From Torymus aiolomorphi (lineage: Eukaryota > Arthropoda > Insecta > Hymenoptera > Torymidae), in assembly GCA_036365515.1 (NCBI GenBank), contig CM070877.1, positions 68,062,022-68,126,021 on the forward strand: a DNA stretch of 64,000 bases. Direction: 5' to 3'. Below, one piece after another: positions 33,480 to 44,000 of this stretch. The position numbers and the translations under genes were made by a program. Numbering within the stretch: the first letter of the stretch is position 1; each line of letters begins with the position of its first letter. The notes beneath the pieces are model-generated. The model was not told the DNA's origin and did no database searches. It saw only the letters and a list, made by a program, of their open reading frames with translations.

Positions 33480-34539
33480 TGTAACGGGCGCCGATAGAAG
33501 TTATGAGAATCACGTATGCTGAGTTGCGAGATTCGAATCTCGCGCGCTTGCACGTATCGTGAGGGATAGCGCGCCACGCGGTGCGCGAATGAGGCAGATG
33601 GAGAAGAAGACGAAGCAGCCGTGACACGCAACAAGTAGTCGTTCGTAACCTCCCGCATCGTGAGAGTTTTTGGGTGTGTGTGCCGCGCCACCACGACTGC
33701 AACCGAGGACCACCGCGCCGCCACCCGCGAGAGTGGCCGAGCGAGAGACAGCGAGAGGAAGAGAGAGAAAGAGACAGCGACAGCATAGGCCGGGGACAGT
33801 GAAGCACGCTCCATCCCCGCCCCGATAGCAGCGAGAGCGAGAGAGATAGCTGCCGATAGGGTCTGCGATGGCTGGCTAGCCGAGAGTAAGTCGCGCTTGA
33901 TGTATGCGTTTTTATTGTCGCGGAGTAATCTGTTGCCGTCACGCATCGGCGGCCGCGAGCATGCGTGCGACTTAGAGTCTCGGCCTGCGCGTTTGACTGT
34001 GGAGGATTGTCCGAGTTCGCGCCCCTTTTGCGCAATTAACCTAATTCGTAATAAACCCTTTCAATTTCATCTTAACAGTCGAGTCACGAGTATTTATTTA
34101 GCGCGCCTAACCCATGCGTGTTTCCCGAATACCGCCGTCTACCCTTTTCAGCAGCTGCAGCTAGTCGCAGGCATTGCCTCCTAGAGGAACATCCGTAGCG
34201 GGAGTAAGTATTTCATAAGCCGCTTGGAGGTTATACCGAGCGGCGTTGTGCGGGAAAGACCGGCTGCGCTGGTAACGCTAGGTCATAGCGGGCAGCCGGT
34301 AGTTCGCGGGCATCAGTTGGCAGCAGCGGCAGAGCGCAGCGCCGGTTCTGGTAGAAAGCGGCTTAGACTTTCTACAATAGAAGCCGGGCTCGCCTGTTCG
34401 GAACCTGTGCCGAGGCGCTTCTGCCGGACTACAGGTAATTCTGCAACGGTGAGTCGCCCGGGCGTAGAATATACCCGTATATTACCCCGCGAACCCCTAA
34501 GAGGGATTAATACCCTCTCCATAACTGAACCCCGTTACA
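33480..34539 (+). repeat. Element A 5' LTR (1060 bp)
   Basis: It begins TGTAACGGGC and ends CCCGTTACA, matching inverted termini. It is GC-rich, with GAGA-type purine runs and an AATAAA near 34053. It is followed immediately by a TGGCGCC primer site. Confidence 0.8.
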
Positions 34540-34541
34540 AC

Positions 34542-34555
34542 TGGCGCCCTTAACG
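34542..34555 (+). promoter_or_regulatory. Element A primer-binding site
   Basis: TGGCGCCCTTAACG lies two bases after the LTR end. TGGCGCC starts are typical tRNA-primer complements of gypsy elements. Confidence 0.75.
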
Positions 34556-35048
34556 TATTGCAACAAATAGGTTAGGGTAAATAAATAATTCGATTTTTGT
34601 AAACAGGTCGAGACTCGCGTTGTGAATAATTGATTATCGAGAGGGATAATTCATTATTATAAAAGTGTATAGTGGGTGCAAGGGTGACCAACTGGTAGTC
34701 CATAACCTTGCTTGGAGGGTATAACACGGCCTGCACGTACTTAGCGAGGACATTGCTTGTGAAGGCCGAGCATTGTTGAAGTACTTAGTGAGGGCAACAA
34801 AGAGATTAATTAACAATTATTTATTATTTATTACACTATTTATTAACATTTTTTTATTAATAATAGGTTTTTAGCGTTCGATCTCTTTGTTAGGCAACTC
34901 ATGTGCACGCCGGGGCGTAAGAGTAGAAGATTACGCACCCAATACGCATTTTAAGGGTTATTAGCGAAAATTTCCGCATTTTTGGAGAAATACGTGTGAG
35001 CGCGGACGCGGAGGCAGCCTAGAGGGCGCGTGCAGTAATTTTCAGGCT

Positions 35049-35460
35049 GCGCATGCGCAGAAACAGAAAATAAAAAGTGCAAAATCACTATCGCGAAATC
35101 GTTAGCGCATCTCATAGGGAGGTGCGCGCATCCACTAATTTCGGGTTTACGCATGCGCAAAGGGTCGAAAGTTAGATTTTTGTTTTTGGGCGCGAAATCG
35201 TTTGTGCGTGCGCTTGTGAATCTATCGCACCTAGTGACTTTAGTGCCGCGCATGCGCAGGGTGCGGAAAACGCAAATTTCGATTTTCGGCACGGAATTGT
35301 TTGCTCGCGTGCCGAATAGGTTTGCGCAGGAAGTAGACTTTAGAAAAGTCAATTAATTTATTTACAATTTGCAATTAAAGACATAAAACCCCGCGAAAAC
35401 GCTTACGCATCCGCGAAATCGCGGGTGCACCGATTTTGTCGTATGCGCATTCGCGGAATC
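35049..35460 (+). repeat. Leader repeat with GCGCATGCGC boxes, unit about 100 bp
   Basis: Three diverged units carry GCGCATGCGCAG (35049-35060), CGCATGCGCAA (about 35150) and GCGCATGCGCAG (35248-35259). Each is followed by a GCGCGAAATCGTT-like segment. A weaker copy (TATGCGCATTCGCGG) lies near 35440. Confidence 0.7.
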
Positions 35461-35749
35461 GTTCGCGCACGCGATAAAAAGGTTTGCACACGGCGCAAAC
35501 AAGCGAATTACGTTTGCACAATAACCATAAAGCGACATAACCTCCAAACAAACGGGTTAAAAAGCGAAGTACCCTGGTCTAGCGATTAGAGACCGAACCA
35601 TCAGTTGGGATAATTCGTGTTTTCCTTAGTCAGTAGTAATCCAGTAGGTACGTTGTGAAGGATACCACTGACAGTGCCAAAGGACCTTAAAGTTCGCGGC
35701 ATTGAGCGGCAATCCCCTTGCACTCATACAACCAGCGACTGTTAGCGTC

Positions 35750-37757
35750 ATGGGTTACGATATTGAGGCGGCCGTGGAAGAGTGGTTACAGTCGATCTCC
35801 CGAAGTGAGATCGACGAATACCTGTTACGGCTCGAATTGAAGCGACAGGGCTCATTATTCCGCCTTTCGGAGCGGTTACACCAGTGGGTGTTGGGGATCT
35901 ACGTGCCGGAAAACTTTGAAGAGTCAGCAGGCACGGATGATGCTATAGCTCGGAGGGTGCAACTCCGAGAGGAGCTCATCCGCAGAATCGCCACTGAACA
36001 AGATGGCACCTTCGTGGAAATGTCCACTTGGGACAAACACCCACTGGAGGTGATCTTCAAGAGCGAGGCAATCTTACAGATTGTTCTCAAGACGACGAGA
36101 GAGGCAGGAAGACTAGGCCAACACCCACAAAGACCGCAGGATACGGATGACGTCGGATGTAACCCAGACGCCCAGAACACGGATCACTCATCGAGGAGAA
36201 GCGACAACGCGAACAACGCAGCAGATGAAGCCTTCAACGATCGCAATGGCGAAGACGGATTTAGAGAGAGAGCTGATGATGGACCGGAATCACAGCCTGA
36301 AGAGATGCTGCGTCTCCGGTCCACAAATGGAACAGAATTCCAGGTGCCTAAAGACGTCGGGACATTATTAGTAGATCTAATAACATAAGTCCGGTCGCTA
36401 CAACAGAGACTAACAGATCAGCAGCGACAGGCGGCGTCGAGCGCCAGAATACATGACGCGAACGTCCACTTTGAGGAAACGTTTTATGCAGCGGATGAAC
36501 CAGGAGCATGGGACGAACGGCAACGTCCTGGCAACGGCGGAGCAGACTCTGGAAAATTCCAGAACTTATAGGCCCCCTCCACAGCCAGCGGCGGCACTAC
36601 TGCCGGAGATCGCTTATAAGCCGCCCCCTGAAGCCGACGCGCAGAGGAATCCCAAGGCAGACGCCAAGGAGGGCAAAGTAGCTGCTGCGGTCGGCGTGAC
36701 AGAGCACAAATCGCAGGGTTCAGAGGACATGCTTCGGCGGGTGCTAAAGCAGAGCCTTGCCGAGCTGGCAGGCCCTCGAGCAGAGCCCCCATCGAGGCAT
36801 GCGTCTGGTGGCCCGCGTAGAGGGCGTGGCCATCAGCCGCCTGGGCGGACGGGGGCACAGAGGCCCCCGGCGCCCCCTCCGGCCAGCAAGGACGCGAGTT
36901 CGGGAGGGGACTCCGCGTCGCCTGCCAATCCCGGGGGTTGAACCCCAGGGGAGCCGAGGCCGCCGCTGTGTTGTTACTCATGCGGCAGGGTCGGTTACAT
37001 AGCAAGGTATTACCCTAATTGTTCGGAAAACGGTTAAGAGGGGCGATTAGAGGAAATCGCCCCCGCCCCAAGTCTCCGGGGAGCTCGAGCAGTGGTAGTA
37101 GACCCACTCGAGCCAACCCCGGCGGCACTCCAAGTGCCGAGTCCGAACACGACTCCAGTGTGCGAGGACACTGCGGCCGCGTGCGACCTTCGCCCGGCCT
37201 CCGAGGAGTCAGTTGCTCACCCGCCTTCCGACCGAGGAGAAGCTTCCGCCTGTCGACCAACCAACGCAGAGAGGCGCTGGTGGGTTCGAATTGAGGTGGG
37301 TGAGTTCAACCTCCGAGCGTTGCTGGATCCGGGAGCATCCACCACGGTGATGGACACCGTCGGGCTCCAACTGGCCACGACACTCGGAAAAGATTTCGTA
37401 GCATCCGAGAAACAAGGCGTGAGGCTTGCGGATAATAGTCGCAGCCCCTTGTTAGGCCACGTATTTCTCCCACTCACCGTGGGGGGGCTTACTCGCGAAA
37501 TTAGAGTCGCCATTACGCCCCAGCTCGATCCAGACTGCTACTTAGGGGTCAACTTTGTACGTGCTTTCAGGGCTGTACTTGACCCGGATACGGATAGGTT
37601 CTTCTGTAAGGACTCAGAAGCCTATGTCGAGCTGGAAGTAGCCAGCTTGACGACCGATCCAAGCGCAGTGTCTGCTATCGGGCTCGAGGACGCTACGGAC
37701 CTTCAGCGGGCGGAGCTAAAGGTAATGGTAAACGCCATCCTAAGCAAGCTTCCGTGA
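35750..37757 (+). pseudogene. Element A gag-protease, broken
   Basis: The first ATG is at 35750. The N-terminus has a SAP-like pattern (SRSEIDEYLLRLELKRQGSL). A TAA stops the frame at 36386-36388, but coding continues past it. A frameshift near 36450 moves into the frame that carries the rest. A proline-rich region (36540-36930), a TGA at 36939 and a degenerate zinc knuckle (CYSCGRVGYIARYYPNC, about 36972-37022) follow, then another stop. The aspartic protease has LLDPGASTTVMD (about 37322) and a LGVNFVRAF flap-like end. It closes with a stop at 37755-37757, just before the pol junction sequence. Gag and protease would build and mature particles; this copy cannot. Confidence 0.8.
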
Positions 37758-37828
37758 GGCTTAGGATGCGTAAAGGGCGTGGAGCATGAGATCACTCTGC
37801 AGAAAGTGGTTGTACGGATCACGTAATA

Positions 37829-37911
37829 ATTAATGACAATTATTTTAGCGATTTTATTGAATTAAAAGAACCGATTAACGTAAAAGTAGGTGATGGTAGA
37901 GTTCTAAAATG
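37829..37911 (+). pseudogene. Copia protease scrap
   Basis: About 27 codons read NDNYFSDFIELKEPINVKVG and then DGRVLKC. This matches the segment following the protease active site in copia polyproteins. It is sandwiched between truncated element A and a LINE. Confidence 0.5.
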
Positions 37912-38666
37912 CCTTAAATTAACCCCGTTACAATGGTTAAAAAGATTCCTGTCATAATGACCAGTAAGCTGAGGATCGCCCAGACTCAGTGTGCGGATTT
38001 CGTCTGGTTTTGGGAGGCACCCCCCGCACACCCGATGCCTCCCCCTCAGAACCCTTGGGCAGGAGCAAAGCAGGTGTATGGGTGTCTCCTCCTCTTCTCC
38101 GCAGAGTCTGCAGCTGCCCTCAGCCACCCTTCCAATTCTCCTCTTAAAGTTTTCCAGTTCACAATGTCCTGTCATCCATCCTACAAAGGATCTGATCGTC
38201 GCCTTGGGGAGGTCGATCAATTTCCTGGTCCAGCTCTTGGGTGCCTCCTCACCAAGAAACAACTTGACATGTCTGCACCCTTGACTTCCATCTTGCTATA
38301 TGTTCCCTATTAATCCTGTTACGTATCCTTTCATCAACCGCGCAGAGAGGAACAGCAGTGTTGACTCTTATTACCCTTAGTCCTGCCGCTCCCCTCCTCT
38401 GCCTTTTCATTTCCCAGTATGCCAGAGTGTCTTGGGACCCATCTGAGTTCCACCTCACATACTTCAGCCAGATTTTCCAGGGCTTCCCGGCATAGGCTGA
38501 CTTCACGCGAGGTGACATCTACCTTTCCAAGGCTTGCAATGGCGGCTCTGCTGTATATGTGTATACAGCAGAAGTAAACTGAAAACAGGCTCAGCAACCT
38601 TAGCCAGGCTGCAGGGAATGGTAATGAGAGGTATCACGGGGGCAAGAAGGCCTCTCAAGGCGTTAC
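37912..38666 (-). pseudogene. LINE ORF2 C-terminus (RNase H and Cys/His motif), minus strand
   Basis: The minus strand codes an RNase H end (about 38440: VELRWVPRHSGILGNEKAEE). It then changes frame to the C-terminal Cys/His motif (CRLCGEEEETPIHLLCSCPR, about 38100-38040), C-x2-C-x8-H-x3-C. RNase H plus this motif is typical of R1/LOA/I-group LINEs. It is 5'-truncated at the junction with the element B LTR and carries at least one frameshift. Confidence 0.75.
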
Positions 38667-39557
38667 TGAAACAGTAACAATATCAGTAAGCAGCCAAGAG
38701 TAAGGTTAGAGAGGAACCTGACGCAACCTTCGTGACTGTCCGGACGGAGACACTGCTGCTCGACTGCCAAAGCTGCTGGACGTAGTCGAGACCTCACCAT
38801 CAACCTCCGATGCAGAGAACACAAGCCTCATCGACGAGTCGCACTGCCCGAAGATCGTTTGCACGCGGCACTTGACTTACGTGCGCACGTGAGCATCGGC
38901 TGCTACGGCTGTCGCATCCTACGCTCGGCTGAGTGCGCAGCGCCACCGCGCAGGCTCACGGACAGCGGCGACTGTTCCGCGGACCTCGATGCCCGGCCAA
39001 GAAACCAACACACGTGAGCGACACAAAACTGCGGCGTTGCCGTTGCCGCTGCTGCGTGTGTCGCGCTCGCGAAATACACCTGAGCATGCGCAACGCCGCG
39101 GACTAAAACTCGACGGTGAAGAAACAGGAGACGACGTGCGGCTCGAGACTTCTCGCCGAACGCTCGTACACAGCAGACCTCACTCCACGCCGTCTCGTGA
39201 GATCTTCGCGAGAGAGCGCCAACGTCCATGTCAAGTTGTGGCTGATTTGGAGCGAGACCCCTCTTTCCCTCATCCGTGTCAGCGTAGTGTGTATGCCGCG
39301 TGTCTCCGTGTAACTGTGTCTGTGAGAGTTCATGTACGGTGCAGGAGCTGCGTCGGGGCGGCTGCCCGGCGTTTTACAGACCCGCGATAACCCTTGATAG
39401 TCTTGTGCAACGTGCCGCGGAAGCGGCTGGCGCCCATCTTGAAGGACAGTCAATAAAGTGTCTGATGATTATCTTATTTTAAATCGTAGTGTATGACCTT
39501 TTATTTTATACTCCTGAAGTACTCCACCAATTTCCCGAAGCCTGACGGCGGGTTACA
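38667..39557 (+). repeat. Element B 5' LTR, truncated at its 5' side
   Basis: It aligns with 51352-52403 of the 3' LTR, less two internal deletions. The first 665 bp of the full LTR are missing and replaced by LINE sequence. It ends CGGGTTACA. Confidence 0.85.
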
Positions 39558-39560
39558 AAT

Positions 39561-39576
39561 TGGCGCAGTCAACGTG
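39561..39576 (+). promoter_or_regulatory. Element B primer-binding site
   Basis: TGGCGCAGTCAACGTG lies three bases after the LTR. It shares its first ten bases with the TGGCGCAGTC primer site of gypsy-group elements. Confidence 0.75.
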
Positions 39577-40616
39577 TGGCCGAGTAACGCGAAGCTCAGG
39601 TGAATTTTGTGCGCGTACAACGTGGCCGAAAAATGATGTAACCACCACGTTGCAAATCACCTTGCGGAAGTTTAGTGTTTGTGCGAAAGGCTCTCGCGCC
39701 ACAAATAGCCGCAATATAAAGCCAGTTTTCGGAGTGAACGTGAAATAGAGTCTTTGAAAAACTTGCAAGTGTACGGCAGAATGCCTGTAAAAGCACACAG
39801 CGCACACACGCTCACACGCCGGGGAGTGAGAACGTTGAGGCAGCCATCTTAATTTTCGTAAGTTAAGCGTTATTTGGCATGTGGTTTCGATTTTCGTTGG
39901 CAAATTAATTATTTTAATTACCCGTGAATATTTGCGCGATAGTAAAATTATCGGCGAATTGCACGCGATAGTATCGAAAATCGCACGCGCCGAAATCGGA
40001 GCAAACGTACTTTTTCTCTTTTCTGCCCCCCCCCCCCCCCACGCGCGATTTGAGACCTAGAACGCTCATCGCAGCAGAGCGGAAACCTCGTGGAAGCCTT
40101 TTCCGTGCATGAGCACGCGTGAACCCCGGATGTTTGCGCAAACACACACATGTGACATTTTGCCTACACAGCGTTGATGTAGGCTGCCATAAGTAACCGC
40201 ATGGATTGTGCTTCTATGGAATTTTAAGCGTTCTTTTAATTTTTCTTTGGTCGACGCACGCTTCCTTAACGGCTGCGAGGAATTTCTTCGTCATTAGATT
40301 TATTAATTTTTGCACTGGTTTACCTGCAGCTACCGCACGCTTTTCTAAATCTTTTCTCTTACTTTTCATGCTTGGTTTTATTTTGGCTGCTTAAGCTCTT
40401 TCATACTGAATTTTGGGATCGTTAATTTAATTCTTTTTGTGTATGCATTTTGCTTAGTGTTGATGGAGATTTCTTTTTTTTAATCTCCGTTTTGGGTTTC
40501 TTTTTGTAAGAGAGAAAAGTGAAGAAAAGGGAAGCTACAGGGGACACAGTGAGCTAATTTACGTCCCTAAAATAGAATAGTTTTATACGTAATTTTGCGT
40601 CGTCGATATTAAGATT
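39577..40616 (+). other. Element B leader
   Basis: This is a non-coding leader between the primer site and gag, with a C-tract at about 40026-40040. No ORF is supported. Confidence 0.5.
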
Positions 40617-41459
40617 ATGGCGAGAAATACAGACGATTTAGATATGAGTATCTCGTCTACTTTTTCCACTAGCGAGGAATTAATTGCGTTGGACCCAGTG
40701 CGCGGACGAGATGTAATTAGGATGGTTCTAAACCAACTCTTCGACGGGGGCGTTTCACGCCATGCGGAATATAGGCAGCTGAACACTGATAGTGATGCTA
40801 TGGTGATCCGCGATCGCCTAGAAAGATATGAGATGCGGAAATATTTCTGAGCAGATGCGGCTCGCTGGGGGATCCGAGCAGGGAAGAGCGCGAGGAGGCC
40901 ACTACCACGCAGTATGGTTTTCAGACCGAGGGCAATGCACCGATTTCGTCCGAGCGTTGCCCATCTCTTTTAGAGCAGGGGACTCTAGTTGATTTCGCGA
41001 TAGACCCTTCCACCTTAACCCCTTCTCGGATAACTGAAGCCGCGAATTATTTAAATAACCACCCAGGGAATGTAGATCGTCGCTCACCAGGGTCGCAGCC
41101 ACCCGCGCAGTCGACGCGCATGTCACTCACGCCTGTGCCCCCCGAAATAGCCGACGAGTGGGAACAGCCGACGAGTTTAATCCCGTCTCTGGAGCTCCTA
41201 CGTAACCCACTCGAAGGGAGAAGCAAAGGCACGCGTGACGACCCGAACCTCACGCACCCAGGGCCACCATGTAATACGAGCAGAGACATTAACCTTTTTC
41301 AAGCTCGTGCGAGTCACGACCGTCGGCATATACGTTTCAACGATCACGAGGAGATGTATGCTCCGTCGCCGAACCAGCGAAATTCCCTCGAAGAACAGTA
41401 TAGACGCGCGTGTATTCGCTCAATTCTTCAAGCCAGATCGCCGCACAATGGGACCGAAA

Positions 41460-42336
41460 GGTTCAAAACCACCTAGAGTCATAATTCTCAACCGAATTTG
41501 AAAATTTAAAAACAGGAACTTTTGTGACAAAATACCAAAGACCGCTACGAAGCCTAATTTTGAAAATATGAATCTATAAATCTAATTTATAACCTATGAC
41601 CCAAAAATTTACACTTGTGATTCCCAAAAATGCTATAAAACTTCAATTTATAAGTCCTTGATACATGCTCTCTTAACCTTGATTCATAAACGCTTGCATC
41701 AATAAACCCATGCACCCATAAATCCTTGCACCCATAAGCCCAAGCACCTGTAAACCCATGCACCCATAAACCCATGCACTCATAAATCCATGCACCCATA
41801 AACCCATGCATCCATAAATCTATGCACCCATAGCTTTTTTAAAAAATGACGCCAAATGAAAAAAATTGAAAATGCTATATCTGTGAGTAAAATTGGTCTA
41901 CAGATTAAGTCTTGGGCCATTCTGTCAGAAATAGTGTATATTTTTAGGATATACATTGTATGTGGTTTAAATAACATTTTTCTCTTTTTATAGCTGATTT
42001 TGGCCTCAGAAGCCACTAGGTGTAAGATCCCCTTAAGACTTATGAGGTTAGGGCTTATAGATTTAGAGTTTATGAGTGCACGGCTTACTGGATCAAAGGT
42101 CAAGAGTTCACGAGTAAAGGGCTTACAAATTAAAGGTTTATCGTATTTTTGGGATTTGCAGGTCAAAAATTAAATTGATTGGTTGCTGTGATAGGATTAT
42201 ATGACTCCTTAGATTTATAGGTTAATTTTTTGGAAAATCAGGCTTCGTAGGGCTCTTCGATATTTGATAACGAATGTTCCTAAGCAAAAATTTTGAGATT
42301 CCGTTCAGAATTGCGACCTCTAGCTGGTTTTGAACC
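41460..42336. mobile_element. 877-bp MITE/foldback inside element B gag
   Basis: Inverted ends GGTTCAAAACC (41460-41470) and GGTTTTGAACC (42326-42336) continue inward as diverged arms of about 105 bp. Shared blocks include CCTACGAAGCCTRATTTT. The interior holds a minisatellite. Gag coding is lost at one edge and regained at the other. The target duplication is unclear because both flanks are A-rich. Confidence 0.75.
41680..41835. repeat. 16-bp minisatellite (CCCATGCACCCATAAA)
   Basis: About nine imperfect copies are present. The minus-strand ORF reading WVHGF/GAW repeats is a by-product. Confidence 0.9.
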
Positions 42337-44000
42337 AAAAAGATCCGTATGGCCCCAGTGTGCGCCGCCGCGCGACGCGGAAATTCAATGTGATTTACCA
42401 TTCGAACACCCAGCCTACCGAGGATATGCTAGCGACCCCTTAGCTTCCACACGCCTACCTCTCCCCAGCATAAACGAGCAGCCACGCCAGGACAGACTAC
42501 GATTAACCGGGCATAGTAATATTATCCGCCCGCTTCCAATAATTTTTCACAGCCCCGACCAACGAATTACGATCCCCCTAGTTATCATCATAGATATGCG
42601 CCTGATTCGAGTCGCCGTTTTTCGTCTTTTGATGAGCGCAACAATCGCACGAATACTAGTTGGCGCTGGGAAAATTCCACATTTTTAAGGTAAAGTCGAA
42701 CGTGCGACTTATTAAATAAATTGAATATTTCTTTTAAAGGGACTGAGAAGAGTGACCCGGAGGGATTTTTATCGCGATTAGAAGTATGTCGGACTACCTT
42801 CGGATTTTCATTAGACGATTTATTACGAACCCTACCAGCGGTTGTTGATGCTGAGGCCACTTTGTGGTATAATCGCGAATTTACGCAGTGGAATTCGTAC
42901 GATGACTTTGTTGACGCATTTAGGCTCCAGTATGGAGCAGATGACCTACAGGAGCGATTGCGGCATGAGATTGAGCATCGCACCCAAGGTCCGACGGAAG
43001 ACATTTCGACATACTTGACTAAGTTTAGAATATTGTTAGACCGAATCAGACCCGCGATTCCTCTAGTACAACAATTAGATCGTGCTTATCGCAACCTCCA
43101 CCCCAGTTATAGACAGCGGATATCGCGTGAACAGTTTGTATCCTTCCCGGAATTACAAAAACTAGGAAAACGTGACGAAGTAAGACGACTGCAGGACAAA
43201 GCCTACAAACCTCCGTCAAATCCGGACGACTCGTGGTTTCTCCCGGTCTGCCTATGAAGCGACCCCGCAAAAAGCGAGGCGAATCCCTCGCGTAGCCGCC
43301 ACAACAGGCCACGAAGGCCCCGAGTTCGAAGGAAATGCCAGAGCCGAGAGATTAGGTGATTTAGCTCCCGTCAAAAATCCTCCTGCACGTAATTCCGCAC
43401 AATCTAGTCAGCCATCCCATAGGCCACCGCAAAGAGGACCACCGAAGATGCCGAATCCAACCGTTCTTCCTCCCATGAACGCGAACCCCGAGCGCAGTCA
43501 CGCAGATCAGGCTCCCGTCTCTCGCAATAGCTCGACCCCCTCCACCGCTAATAAAAACCCAGCAGATATCGCGCAGCGAAAACAAGTAGAACCTTGCTTC
43601 GGCTGTGGCCAGGTAGGGCATTGGCGGGACGAGTGCCCACGATCCGTATGTATAAGGTGCGGTCGAAGCGGAACTACCGAGAGATTCTGCCCCAGTTGCC
43701 ACCCGGATAAAAGGCAGGGAAACGAAAACCAGGAGAGACAGTAAGGTCCATCGTCTCTCCTACCCCGTCTAGGATCCGCGCGGGTGAATTTTACTATTCA
43801 GCATCCGGCAGTTTACGAGAAAGTAAAATTTTACCAAGTAAATTCTCGAGTACTCGCGCCGATTCATCATCCACTATACAGGTACCCCTCCGAGGAACGA
43901 GTTAATAAGAGAGCGCGCAAAAATAGTCTCGGAAGAAAATACGCCTGTAAACATTCCCGCGCGCGTCATTGAGAATGCGAGCCACTCTGTTGAGCCACTT

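Larger units (their letters stand above)
33480..37827 (+). mobile_element. Element A: gypsy-type LTR element, 3'-truncated
   Basis: A 1060-bp 5' LTR, a primer site, a long leader, gag and protease are present in order. Similarity to pol ends near 37827, where a copia scrap begins. No 3' LTR is in the window. Confidence 0.85.
40617..43744 (+). pseudogene. Element B gag, interrupted
   Basis: Coding starts at the ATG at 40617 and shifts frame near 40850. It then runs to about 41459, where a MITE interrupts it to 42336. Capsid coding resumes, degenerate until the ATG-less start at 42721: SFKGTEKSDPEGFLSRLEVC, then WNSYDDFVDAFRLQYG, the Retrotrans_gag signature. The frame is lost near 43257 and recovered at 43448. 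Zinc knuckles follow (CFGCGQVGHWRDEC, about 43597, then CIRCGRSGTTERFCPSC). Gag would form the particle and bind RNA. At least three frame breaks plus the insertion rule out a functional product. Confidence 0.8.

Noticed and set aside
33446..34553. Several Arg/Ser-rich ORFs in both strands
   Set aside because: They lie wholly inside the element A LTR, overlap in many frames and have no domains.
34951..35352. Minus-strand ORF of 133 aa with repeated FAPKNKN-like units
   Set aside because: It follows the tandem leader repeat of element A on the antisense strand; not a supported gene.
41587..41811. ORF reading WVHGF/GAWIY repeats
   Set aside because: It is an artefact of the 16-bp minisatellite.
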